Source: a virus. From it: a stretch of 38,802 nucleotides of DNA. The position numbers and the translations under genes are program-made. Shown one piece after another: positions 24,323-31,930 of the stretch. The stretch lies in IMG/VR virus record IMGVR_UViG_3300003691_000027, positions 1-38,802 of that record. One strand, given 5' to 3'. The notes under the pieces are model-generated. The model had not been told where the DNA came from, made no database searches, and saw only the letters and a list, made by a program, of their open reading frames with translations. Position 1 is the stretch's first letter, and each line of letters opens with the position of its first letter.

Positions 24323-26103
24323 ACTTGCTCCAATTCTACTTTAGTTAGTGCTACTTTAGTTAGTGCTACTTTAGTTAGTGCTGTTAGTCCGAAACCAGCG
24401 CCAAACGACATACTCGGGTCATTCATAATATCAACAGCGTTATCCCCTACCCACGCCTGCACGGTGCTTATGTCGCTAGTGCTAGGCGGCATACCACTGT
24501 ACATAGCTAACGATCGGATCGTTGACCGCTCGGACAATGTATTCATTAGTACCAGCGTTGCGGCTGCCGTGAACCCGTCGAAAGTGGCTGGCGTACCGTC
24601 CCAGTCCATAGTTGTCATCGTATCTTGTGAGTAACCAACACATAGATAGTTGTTAGTTTTATCGTAAATAATGGACGCGATAACCTCGTCGCCTGCCGTG
24701 TTGTTATTGACAGAGCTGCTTGTCGTAGTGCCGTCCGTTGAATAAAGACCGTCAGCGCCTGCTGTCATATAAGCTAGTTTCGCCGAAGCGCCATCATAAA
24801 GATATTCAGCTGCACCGGAGTTTGTCCAATCGTCGTCAGGTGTGAATCCGAAAATAACCACGCCATTATCTGCATTGAACCATGTACTAAAATCAGAGAT
24901 GTCCAATTTATCGGCGCTGCGTGTTACTGCAACTGTCGTTGTTTCGATTGGGGTTGTCGGCTGCGTGCCTTCCTCATTCTGAGCAAAATCGACAATAATC
25001 TCATCGCCACTTGTTACAATTCTAAACCCAATTGATGGGTTAGCTTGCGTTCGTGTCAGCTTCACTTCCGAGAATGTAGACGAGTTTATATCACCTGTTA
25101 TCGCGGTGTATGTTGTGCCGCCATCGTCTGTGAATTCAATAACGCCCGTGCCAGTTTTCCGCTTGACTTGAAAGTGATTAGTGAATCCAGCAGACGCAAT
25201 GGTGATAGCGTTGAATATCGTTCCGTTAGCTGCTGTTGCTGTCAGTGTCGAAGCGGCATTTGCTTTGCCATCTACACCCACTGCATCCAGCAATGGTGTT
25301 ATATTTGTTGCTGCCCAGTTTGCGTGAGTTAAATCACGGCTTGGCCATAATGAGTTAGTGCGTTGTGGCTGTAGCTGAATCTGTGGAACTGGGGATACTG
25401 CCGTGCCTGCTGCTTCTGTTACTACATTGCCTGATACACTATTGCCATTCGTATCTGCGTAGTATTTAACACCGTCAACACCATAGCCGTAATTAATATC
25501 GATTAAATGCTCAGGTGGTGATTTATTGCTCCGCCCTGTCACAACAATAATCCCTACTTTAGTAACATCGATAACAATTGTCCCTGTTCCGTAGTTCCTA
25601 AGCCATACCCCTACTTTATGCGCCCCTAGAATCCTGCCGTCATCTGAGACTACGGTATAAACTGACGTTATCTTATCTTGCAGGTCGTTGAAACCTAGCC
25701 CAGTTGATCCACCAACTGGGTCTGAGAACGCAAGCCCAGTTGTGCTACCACTAACTAATTTTACTGATGCGTATGCTGCAACGAGAACATCAATAGAGAA
25801 AGTTTCTGTAGTTCTGTCATGTACCCCAGCGCCCGCCGGTAATGTTACTCGATAAGCCCCATCCCCGCTATCAACGACGGTCGCCCCCGTTCCGCTTTTA
25901 GTCCACAGCGTGACATCTTGCTTATCCCCCATGTAGTTATACTCACGTCGAGCGCCAGCACTAACGGTCTCATTGGGGAATGTCTCTACAAGCACACCTT
26001 CGTGATCGTAAAATGCACTAGGGGAAGTGTTGGTATTTGTAAGGCTAACGCCTGATGTGTGTTCAGCTAAATTTTTGAGGTGATACGAAGGTTTAAAAGC
26101 CAC
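24319..26103 (-). CDS. Spike/fibre-like virion protein in replication arm, 594 aa
   Basis: This is a large beta-rich protein. Residues 255-340, with NSLWPSRDLTHANWAATNITPLL and FNAITIASAGFTNHFQVKRK, look like the phage head-spike/fibre carbohydrate-binding-type domain found in many phages (pattern N-L-x-x-S-x-D-x-x-x-x-W). The N-terminal 200 residues and the LamG-like region around 400-560 are also beta. The C-terminus is three perfect ALTKV units ending VELEQV. Structural proteins are otherwise all on the + strand, so its place between polymerase and SSB genes on the - strand is odd. It may be a late-acquired moron whose product decorates the virion or the cell surface. It overlaps the upstream barrel-protein gene by 11 bp. 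Confidence 0.65.
   Translation of the reverse strand: MAFKPSYHLKNLAEHTSGVSLTNTNTSPSAFYDHEGVLVETFPNETVSAGARREYNYMGDKQDVTLWTKSGTGATVVDSGDGAYRVTLPAGAGVHDRTTETFSIDVLVAAYASVKLVSGSTTGLAFSDPVGGSTGLGFNDLQDKITSVYTVVSDDGRILGAHKVGVWLRNYGTGTIVIDVTKVGIIVVTGRSNKSPPEHLIDINYGYGVDGVKYYADTNGNSVSGNVVTEAAGTAVSPVPQIQLQPQRTNSLWPSRDLTHANWAATNITPLLDAVGVDGKANAASTLTATAANGTIFNAITIASAGFTNHFQVKRKTGTGVIEFTDDGGTTYTAITGDINSSTFSEVKLTRTQANPSIGFRIVTSGDEIIVDFAQNEEGTQPTTPIETTTVAVTRSADKLDISDFSTWFNADNGVVIFGFTPDDDWTNSGAAEYLYDGASAKLAYMTAGADGLYSTDGTTTSSSVNNNTAGDEVIASIIYDKTNNYLCVGYSQDTMTTMDWDGTPATFDGFTAAATLVLMNTLSERSTIRSLAMYSGMPPSTSDISTVQAWVGDNAVDIMNDPSMSFGAGFGLTALTKVALTKVALTKVELEQV
24336..24380 (-). repeat. Three perfect 15-bp tandem repeats
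   Basis: The unit CTACTTTAGTTAGTG (+ strand) is present three times without mismatch at 24336-24350, 24351-24365 and 24366-24380, inside the 3' end of the spike-like gene. It encodes the pentapeptide repeat ALTKV. Perfect identity means recent expansion or homogenisation, and copy number is likely to vary between isolates. Confidence 0.9.
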
Positions 26104-26824
26104 GGGTTACTCCGAAAGAGGCTGTAAATACACATAAATCTGAGTAACCTTTGGTGTAGTCAGCGACCAGATCAAGCGAGGGGTTTAACGCTACCCGAAC
26201 ACCACCGGAAGCCGTGACATTCTCGCTAAAGTTTTTCGTACCTGTCCTAGCACTGGCATAAATACCGAACCAATCTACAAAATCATAGCTAAAGTCAGCA
26301 GTGACACCACGATAAGCTGTAATGTCGTCCACATCTCGGTCATACTCTGATGTCTGAACTGGGGTAGCTAATTCAACCATCAGGACGGGCATGTAATACC
26401 GGATAACAGCACTATTTAAGAAGCGGGATATATTTCTGTTATCCTCTATCTCAAGAGTGTCAGTGTCACCTTCCCGATCTAAGTACTGCCCATCTTGCCC
26501 GTTAGATTCATGCTGAATACCAAACATGAAGTTATTAGCTCGCACTAATGCACCTAGCCTGTACATCTCTGGGGATACAGGGTCACTGTCCATATCACTG
26601 TGCATCAAGAACTTAGTCTGCATTTCAAACACAAATGCTGAGCTGTCATCAATGTTGATAAAGTATTGCACATCCCCACCGAACGTGTACGCATCCTCTC
26701 GTTCCGGTAGTTCCGTGATGTAATCCCGCGACATGCCTAGACTATAATCAGCCGAGCTTTCCGTGGGAACGCCTGCATAAGCAATAGTAATCATTGATAA
26801 AAGTAAAAGTAAAATGTAACGCAT
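26093..26824 (-). CDS. Outer-membrane lipid hydrolase-like beta-barrel protein
   Basis: This 243-aa protein has a Sec signal peptide (residues 1-17, MRYILLLLLSMITIAYA) and then amphipathic strands of a beta-barrel, ending with a terminal strand that closes in Phe (TASFGVTRGF), as for outer-membrane insertion. Residues 102-110 read GIQHESNGQ, the His-x-Ser-Asn motif shared by outer-membrane phospholipase A (PldA: His142, Ser144) and by the lipid A deacylase PagL. SRFLN (133-137) resembles the SRSWN that carries catalytic Asn156 of PldA; Glu118 would be a PagL-like alternative. Start at 26824 is set by AAGGAG and the signal peptide. It may attack host phospholipid or lipid A, for lysis or surface change. 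Confidence 0.62.
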   Translation of the reverse strand: MRYILLLLLSMITIAYAGVPTESSADYSLGMSRDYITELPEREDAYTFGGDVQYFINIDDSSAFVFEMQTKFLMHSDMDSDPVSPEMYRLGALVRANNFMFGIQHESNGQDGQYLDREGDTDTLEIEDNRNISRFLNSAVIRYYMPVLMVELATPVQTSEYDRDVDDITAYRGVTADFSYDFVDWFGIYASARTGTKNFSENVTASGGVRVALNPSLDLVADYTKGYSDLCVFTASFGVTRGF

Positions 26825-26842
26825 GGGTGGATCTCCTTGATA

Positions 26843-26862
26843 AGTACCGGTACTGGATAATA
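26843..26862 (-). promoter_or_regulatory. Candidate promoter with perfect 12-bp palindrome
   Basis: On the - strand TATTAT (26857-26862) is a -10-like box. Two bases later AGTACCGGTACT (26843-26854), a perfect 12-bp palindrome, sits where an operator would cover the transcription start, and then comes AAGGAG before the barrel-protein ATG. The -35 region is poor. The arrangement suggests separately controlled expression of the three-gene cassette. Confidence 0.4.
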
Positions 26863-27252
26863 TCACAGCCGTGTAAGTTTAATAACGTCGACGTTGGGCA
26901 GTAGCACACTGGCAGAATTTGCAAGGGCTTGCGCATTGCGGGATTTATTGATCTCAAGCAGAATGTTCTTCTCCAAAGCTTGCGCCGCTTCGTACTGCGT
27001 GGTGTCCAGCTTCGCAACGACCAACTTGTATGAGATTCTTACGTCGAAATCAATCGCCATAGGGTCTGTAACAGTGCGAACCTGCACTACTTTGAACTCT
27101 CTATCTGGGGTTTGCACGATAACCATGTCGCCTTCTTCGAGAGGTAACATAGTTTTGTACGTGTAAGTTTTGTCACCTGTGTAGGGTGCGAATACAGTCT
27201 CTACAAAGCGGAAGTCAGGGTTGTTAGCTAACAGTAAATTTACGTCGTTCAT
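26863..27252 (-). CDS. Hypothetical 129-aa replication-arm protein
   Basis: The family is not recognised. It has a short helical start, then a beta-rich core (YTYKTMLPLEEGDMVIVQTP, EFKVVQVRTV) with a KOW- or SH3-like look, and a long C-terminal helix (YEAAQALEKNILLEINKSRN) followed by a hydrophobic end. The ATG at 27252 is used; the frame also has a TTG at 27264, and neither has a strong Shine-Dalgarno. The short core followed by a helix is seen in small phage proteins of unknown role near SSB genes. It ends directly before the fibre cassette. Confidence 0.55.
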   Translation of the reverse strand: MNDVNLLLANNPDFRFVETVFAPYTGDKTYTYKTMLPLEEGDMVIVQTPDREFKVVQVRTVTDPMAIDFDVRISYKLVVAKLDTTQYEAAQALEKNILLEINKSRNAQALANSASVLLPNVDVIKLTRL

Positions 27253-27287
27253 AACAGTATCCAATGTTTGTGAGAGCGGTTATTAAT

Positions 27288-27923
27288 TTATAGGCGTGGT
27301 GTGCCTTTGCTCGCTACTGGCGCATCGTCGGTTGTGCCGTCGAAACCTTCATCACCAGACCAGCCGTCATCGTCATCACTGACACCAAAGCCGGAGTCTT
27401 GCGAGAATTCTACAAGCTTGAAGATCTGCACACGATCAAGGTACAACGTAACGCCAGCATCAACGATAGTCTTACCGTTAGGTGTGGTATTCTTGTAGAT
27501 CCCCATCGCGCCAGCCACTGCGCCTATCGTGCCGTTACCAATCTTAATGCTGCCAAGCTGCACCTCGCGGTTCTTGCTGTTGTACACTTTAACAACTTTA
27601 CCATCGCCGCTTGGATATGTCGTGCCGGTGTTAAACTGGAAGGTTAGCAGGCCATCTTCTTCGTAGATAGTTTTGCCGTTCTCGTCCTTCTCATCAGTTG
27701 CGGTTTTATGCGGGTAGTAGCCCATTGATTTTGGATCTTTCTTGAAGCCTTTGGGCTTGTTAGCTTCCCAAAACTTGTCCAACTTTGCTTGCAGCTCGGT
27801 AGCATCTTCAGGAACGAAGCTAACAACATATTTCATGTTGCCGGACATATTTTCTTTGCCCTCGCCTACAATGTTAACCCACTCTAAACTGCCTCTACCT
27901 GTCGTGATTTTTTCAGTGCTCAT
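27288..27923 (-). CDS. Single-stranded DNA-binding protein, T7 gp2.5-type
   Basis: This 211-aa protein looks like a phage SSB with an OB fold (residues 5-165). It has the segment MKYVVSFVPEDATELQAKLD, a loop with aromatic and basic residues (FKKDPKSMGYYPH), and VQLGSIKIGNGTIGAVAGAMG before LYLDRVQIFKLVEF. The C-terminus is strongly acidic (SDDDDGWSGDEGFDGTTDD), as in SSBs whose tail binds polymerase and helicase, but ends with a basic KGTPRL extension. It would coat single strands at the phage fork. A good AGGAGAG precedes ATG 27923. It lies with primase-helicase and polymerase genes. Confidence 0.78.
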   Translation of the reverse strand: MSTEKITTGRGSLEWVNIVGEGKENMSGNMKYVVSFVPEDATELQAKLDKFWEANKPKGFKKDPKSMGYYPHKTATDEKDENGKTIYEEDGLLTFQFNTGTTYPSGDGKVVKVYNSKNREVQLGSIKIGNGTIGAVAGAMGIYKNTTPNGKTIVDAGVTLYLDRVQIFKLVEFSQDSGFGVSDDDDGWSGDEGFDGTTDDAPVASKGTPRL

Positions 27924-27924
27924 C

Positions 27925-28107
27925 TTACTCTCCTTTTACGATTAATTGAATGTTATCTAACGGTACTGCAACAAACGTATTATCTTTCAGCTGCAACACA
28001 ACAGAATCTGCGAAGAATTGCACGATAGTACCAATGCCGAACTCTTTTTTACCCTGCTGAATTGCTTGCCCTGCGGCAAACGGCCAATATCTAACTTGCT
28101 TGTTCAT
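27925..28107 (-). CDS. Hypothetical 60-aa protein upstream of SSB
   Basis: This is a small beta-rich protein (FGIGTIVQFFADSVVLQLKD, then TFVAVPLDNIQLIV) with the look of a compact SH3- or Sm-like barrel, and a basic N-terminus. The family is not recognised. A strong Shine-Dalgarno (AAAGGAG) lies upstream, and its stop is one base from the SSB start, so the two are co-expressed. Confidence 0.6.
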   Translation of the reverse strand: MNKQVRYWPFAAGQAIQQGKKEFGIGTIVQFFADSVVLQLKDNTFVAVPLDNIQLIVKGE

Positions 28108-28112
28108 GGTTA

Positions 28113-28745
28113 TTATACTCCTTTGTGTGGTGGTTTGTTAGAACTTCTGGTTATATCAGACAACTTACACTCGATGCACTGCTGGTTATCAGTATGTACG
28201 CTTATCTCATTAGTTAATGTAACATGTGAGCATGTAGCACACACCCCTATCCGCAGATTACGAATCACGTCCGACACCCCTTCAGATACGCTAAACGCTC
28301 GCACAGGTGTCGTATCGATTACAAGTTGCGCGTAGCCTGCAATGTCCACCCATGAGTCAGCATAGTCCGCATCACCGTTCACAATCCTAGACACCTTATG
28401 TGCGATCATCTCTAAAGCTTCCCGCTCTACATCAAGCAATTTGTGCCACGTACGGCAATCGTGTAACGCACGTTTGCATTGTTGAGACATAGCCGCATTA
28501 TCTGTGAAGCTACCATACGTGTTCCCACGCTCTTTAAGCACTTGTTGAATATCGTTATTGTTGTCTAATGTACTGGCGGGTAATATCTCCGCTAATGCGC
28601 TAGCGACTGAAACTATACCTGTCCAACCTCTATCGTCATCAAGCAGGATGTTGACGACAGCTCTATCTATAGCCGCTAGTGCGATTGAATGCTTACGGGG
28701 TACGGTGGCCCAGTATTTACTGCCCATTATTACACTAATTAGCAT
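28113..28745 (-). CDS. DUF6378 protein with C-terminal zinc-ribbon-like motif
   Basis: The centre (about residues 66-145) matches the phage DUF6378 pattern: VLKERGNTYGSFTDNAAMSQ, then EREALEMIAHKVSRIVNG, then DSWVDIAGYAQLV. This family is all-helical and MazG-like in look, and a nucleotide-pool role is often suggested. The N-terminal 60 residues are of unknown type. At the C-terminus CATC and CIEC, 19 residues apart, form a likely zinc ribbon, so this is a multi-domain version. The start is uncertain: ATG 28745 overlaps the small gene upstream by 11 bp, and ATG 28727 follows its stop. Confidence 0.65.
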   Translation of the reverse strand: MLISVIMGSKYWATVPRKHSIALAAIDRAVVNILLDDDRGWTGIVSVASALAEILPASTLDNNNDIQQVLKERGNTYGSFTDNAAMSQQCKRALHDCRTWHKLLDVEREALEMIAHKVSRIVNGDADYADSWVDIAGYAQLVIDTTPVRAFSVSEGVSDVIRNLRIGVCATCSHVTLTNEISVHTDNQQCIECKLSDITRSSNKPPHKGV

Positions 28746-28881
28746 CTTTCTTTACCTCTTTAGCTACAGCGTCAGAAATTTTGACGGCTTTCTTTACAGG
28801 GAATAGCACGACATTCTTTGCATGTGCTGGTGTTTTCTTCAAGAACTCTATCAGTCCGTCGATTCTCTTGTTGTCGCTCAT
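28735..28881 (-). CDS. Small Lys-rich protein, 48 aa, partial duplicate
   Basis: The open frame reads MSDNKRIDGLIEFLKKTPAH, continues with a basic amphipathic helix, and ends VAKEVKKDAN. Its residues 8-18 nearly repeat residues 3-13 of the neighbouring upstream gene (DGLIEFSKKTP), and the underlying 34 bases are identical except one. It overlaps the 3' end of that neighbour in another frame. This looks like the product of a local duplication. Function unknown. Confidence 0.5.
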   Translation of the reverse strand: MSDNKRIDGLIEFLKKTPAHAKNVVLFPVKKAVKISDAVAKEVKKDAN

Positions 28882-29131
28882 AGTTTAAACCTCTTATAAT
28901 TACTGTCGAAAGGGCATAAAATATAGATGCAGTTACCCTCGAAATCACTAGTATTATCAGGGTGTTTACAGTGCTCAATAGTAACCTCCCAAAATTATCG
29001 CGTTGATATGTATAGTTAGGACAAGCTTTGCCACTAACAGGACAAGGAGGCTCTAGCCGTGTAGTTGTGTCGTTACCACTCTTCGCAGGTACTGGTGTTT
29101 TCTTCGAGAACTCTATCAGTCCGTCACTCAT
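28772..29131 (-). CDS. Small membrane protein, 119 aa
   Basis: The ATG at 29131 shares a base with the stop of the primase-helicase gene (TAATG). The product begins MSDGLIEFSKKTPVPAKSGN, has a Cys pair (PCPVSGKACP), then a hydrophobic segment (LLLSTVNTLIILVISRV, extending to STVII) long enough to span a membrane, and a charged tail with CKECRAIPC. The family is not recognised. The last 110 bases overlap the 48-aa gene in a different frame, so the C-terminus may be accidental, created when the 5' end of the gene was duplicated downstream. Confidence 0.45.
   Translation of the reverse strand: MSDGLIEFSKKTPVPAKSGNDTTTRLEPPCPVSGKACPNYTYQRDNFGRLLLSTVNTLIILVISRVTASIFYALSTVIIRGLNYERQQENRRTDRVLEENTSTCKECRAIPCKESRQNF
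28827..28860. repeat. 34-bp direct repeat, second copy at 29092-29125
   Basis: 28827-28860 and 29092-29125 are identical at 33 of 34 positions (G/A in CTTC[A/G]AGAAC). Both encode the N-terminal DGLIEF-KKTP segment of adjacent small genes. This is a tandem duplication of a gene start with 265 bp between copies. Confidence 0.85.
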
Positions 29132-31290
29132 TATTTCCACTCCAAGTCGTAGTAATATGTTTTATCGCCCATTGACGATGTCGCTTTAATTTTTATTCCG
29201 GCTGTACGTATCGAATTGTTTAACGCTCGCATGTTGCCTTTGTAGTCTGTCATTATGTCGTACAGCTCTTCTAGTGCAGCTGAAGTTAAGCGCTTATTCT
29301 CTAATGCTGTAACTACTATAGCACAGTTGTGATCTTTAGCAAGGTTCTTTAGGTAATCTAACATACCATTCTTAAGCACGAACGCTATCCTTTGTGCAGC
29401 ATACATGCTATCGGCTATCAGCTCTTGCTTACCTGCACTAGCTGGTGGCAGCTGGTAAGCACTGTTATGTAAGTCTGGCACTTCTGTAGCTAAGTAGTAA
29501 CAGAAATCTACACTCTCTGCCATTATCGCATCATGTATTGCTGTCATGTCATGCACCCACTCCTGCTGTATAAGCACGTTCGGTGTTGATAGTAGCGCTA
29601 TCCGTCGATCTCCGTCCTCAATCCCAAACGGGTTTGTGTTAGCTGTCATTATAAATGTGACATTATGTTTATGCTGATAGCCGTCATTCCGCATCTGCCG
29701 GATCTGTATGACTTGCTTGCCAGTGTAGGCTTTTAGTTTACCTAATGCTTCGTCTTTCTCTCGCATTGTGGTTAACTGGTTCCCGTACTCATCTAACTGT
29801 GCAAAGTAAGTATCTAACATCCACCCGTTAAACATCTCCAAGAACTCTTTAGTTGTTGGCTTAGCTACCTTACCCATTATCTGCTCTACCAGCTCTACAA
29901 ATGTATCCTTACCAGAGCCGGACACGCCGAGGAAGTATAGCACTACGGGGCTGTAGTCGAATGTTGTCAGCTTGCGCTTCATAAACGACAGCAGATAGTC
30001 TTGCATCTTCTCTTCTGGCACTAGCGATCTGAGGAACTTCAGTGTGGTCTCTGGTCGTTTGTAGAGTGGCGCATACGGCGCTGGGTCGTCCAGTATAGCT
30101 AACTCTGGGGTTCTTATGAATGTGTTCAGTGACCGTGCGGTAGGGTCGTCACCAGCGTGAAAGCCGAACGGTTTATTTGGTTCTGACTGCACGTTAATTA
30201 TCGGCATCGCAGACTTTACTTCTATCTTCTTAGGGAGTGAGTACACCACACTTTGTAAGTACGAGTAGAACTCGGAATCTCTGGCAAACGATTTTACGTG
30301 CTCATTTGCTGGGTCTACATAATAGTACATGGCACGGTGATCATCGAAGCCCAGCTCTATCGAAGATTGTCGCTTAGTGTGCATGATCATTCTGTGCGCT
30401 GCCCAGTCCTCGTCATACTGCCACAGCTGAATGCCGTCTACCGAAGCATTTCCGTGCAGCATAGGGTCAGCGATTGTCTTGTCTATGCGTGGCGCGTCCA
30501 TCGGCTGCTTGAATAGTGTGTTAATGTCATGCAGTGCGCTAACGTACAGCGTGTGATCTATGCTCACATCTGCGCCCAGTATAGCGCTTACTTTGCTTAG
30601 ATACTCAGACCCACGGCCTGCTGGTACGTTCTCTGGGTGTAGGAACCCTTGCTGTACATATTGCGGCTCTGTGCGGAAGTCTCGCGGAGTTATAATTTTA
30701 AATAACCCTGGCATGAATTTCTGCTCGTTTGTGAACTGCTTAACTAAAGGAGCTAAACACTGCGCCGTTAGTATGTTCTGTTTCTGTGCCGGTGCTAACT
30801 GTGGCGTGGGCGCTTTTAGTGTCTGTAGCAGTGCTTCGGTTGCCGGTGGCATAGGGCTTAGAGCAGGTAGCGTATCTGGGAACGGCTCTTTTGAAGTGTT
30901 GGCCGCCGTTGGCAGATATACAAAGCCGTTATTAGAGTAAAAGTCCAGCTCTATGTGGTCGTTCTTAATAATGAAATTATCTGGTAGCGCTGGTGTGTAG
31001 GCGTAAATAAATGTGCCGCCTTGCTTACCTTTGGACACAAACACAAATGAGTATGTAGGATCTAAAGCTCTGAATATTGTCAGCGAGTGGTCATTATCGC
31101 AGTCAATAGCCACTATGCCCGATAGCTCGCCCGTTAGTACGCCACCTATAGCCGTTGGGGTTGTGTTCTTGTTGTGGGTGTAGTGCTCTTTCCACTTCTG
31201 TGAGAAGTGGGGTATCGTCTTTGAGCCATCGGGCAGCCGTTCTAGTGTGCCTTTTAGCGGTACGGTATGCCAGTCCATGAACCGTTCCAT
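29131..31290 (-). CDS. Primase-helicase (AEP-like N-terminus, SF3-type helicase)
   Basis: This 719-aa replication protein has two parts. Residues 40-135 resemble an archaeo-eukaryotic primase/polymerase domain: GVLTGELSGIVAIDCDND (Asp63 and Asp65 as metal ligands) and HIELDFYSNNGFVYLPTA (112-129). Residues 415-600 form a D5/DUF5906-like helicase: Walker A GVSGSGKDT (455-463), Walker B FAQLDEYG (496-503) and a sensor/motif C region TANTNPFGIEDGDRR (549-563). It would unwind the fork and prime synthesis for the family A polymerase, in place of T7 gp4. Its start makes an overlap with the HTH gene stop, and its stop with the small membrane-protein gene. Confidence 0.87.
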   Translation of the reverse strand: MERFMDWHTVPLKGTLERLPDGSKTIPHFSQKWKEHYTHNKNTTPTAIGGVLTGELSGIVAIDCDNDHSLTIFRALDPTYSFVFVSKGKQGGTFIYAYTPALPDNFIIKNDHIELDFYSNNGFVYLPTAANTSKEPFPDTLPALSPMPPATEALLQTLKAPTPQLAPAQKQNILTAQCLAPLVKQFTNEQKFMPGLFKIITPRDFRTEPQYVQQGFLHPENVPAGRGSEYLSKVSAILGADVSIDHTLYVSALHDINTLFKQPMDAPRIDKTIADPMLHGNASVDGIQLWQYDEDWAAHRMIMHTKRQSSIELGFDDHRAMYYYVDPANEHVKSFARDSEFYSYLQSVVYSLPKKIEVKSAMPIINVQSEPNKPFGFHAGDDPTARSLNTFIRTPELAILDDPAPYAPLYKRPETTLKFLRSLVPEEKMQDYLLSFMKRKLTTFDYSPVVLYFLGVSGSGKDTFVELVEQIMGKVAKPTTKEFLEMFNGWMLDTYFAQLDEYGNQLTTMREKDEALGKLKAYTGKQVIQIRQMRNDGYQHKHNVTFIMTANTNPFGIEDGDRRIALLSTPNVLIQQEWVHDMTAIHDAIMAESVDFCYYLATEVPDLHNSAYQLPPASAGKQELIADSMYAAQRIAFVLKNGMLDYLKNLAKDHNCAIVVTALENKRLTSAALEELYDIMTDYKGNMRALNNSIRTAGIKIKATSSMGDKTYYYDLEWK

Positions 31291-31871
31291 TACATGGCTC
31301 TCCTTTTGTAGATTGCAGCCCTACTAATACCGTACTTGTTAGCTAACTCTGTAATTGTCAGTGTCTTGTCAGCGAGCAGATCAGCCCATCGCTCAGGCGA
31401 TAGTCGGCGCTGCGGTATAGTCATCTTCATAGCGCTTCTGTAGTGGTAGACAGTGGTTATGGCGCAACCCGCTAGTCTCGCCACGTCTGCGGGTGGCATG
31501 TCTGAAGCTACCAGCTCTTTAATGAGCGATGGATACCCCAGTATCGACAATGTGCGTGATTCTGTGATATGGAACCGTTTAGCTAACTGAGTCAGTGATA
31601 TATCGGTCGCGTTCCACATTGTTATAATGTCGCTGGTGTTCAGCACTGGCGTTTGTCGGGCCTTCTTTATATCTAGCATTGTGGTGTTGTAGCGCTTGGC
31701 TACCGCGTACCAGCCGCCTTCTGCTAGTTCCATCTCAGCTAGTGTGTGCGAGCAGAGTCGTTGTGGTGGGTTCGGTAGCGTGTTACGTACATGGCGTATA
31801 GTAGTTCTAAATGCGATAGCTAAGTCAACTACATCAGTTAAGCCAGCATTATAAGCGTCGATAATGTGCAT
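31290..31871 (-). CDS. Multi-HTH DNA-binding protein
   Basis: This 193-aa protein consists of several helix-turn-helix units in a row: near residues 12-30, 55-70 (GWYAVAKRYNTTMLDIKKA), 92-110 (SLTQLAKRFHITESRTLSIL), 125-145 (PPADVARLAGCAITTVYHY) and 172-190 (TITELANKYGISRAAIYKRR). The last is the clearest and resembles resolvase/Hin or sigma-region-4 HTH domains. No catalytic serine recombinase domain is present. It sits directly before the primase-helicase gene and could recognise the replication origin or control the replication operon. A small hairpin ACCC-TGAA-GGGT covers its ribosome binding site region (31878-31889). Confidence 0.75.
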   Translation of the reverse strand: MHIIDAYNAGLTDVVDLAIAFRTTIRHVRNTLPNPPQRLCSHTLAEMELAEGGWYAVAKRYNTTMLDIKKARQTPVLNTSDIITMWNATDISLTQLAKRFHITESRTLSILGYPSLIKELVASDMPPADVARLAGCAITTVYHYRSAMKMTIPQRRLSPERWADLLADKTLTITELANKYGISRAAIYKRRAM

Positions 31872-31887
31872 AGAGTGACCCTTCAGG

Positions 31888-31914
31888 GTAAAGAAAAGGG
31901 AGACAAGCTCCCTT
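31888..31914 (-). terminator. Rho-independent terminator (- strand)
   Basis: Read on the - strand, AAGGGAG, loop CTTGT, CTCCCTT form a perfect 7-bp stem (31896-31914) followed by a T-rich tail (TTCTTT). It lies 17 bases after the stop of the 158-aa gene and before the multi-HTH gene, so it separates these two transcription units or lets only part of the transcripts through to the primase-helicase genes. Confidence 0.8.
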
Positions 31915-31930
31915 CGTGGTGGTGTACAGC

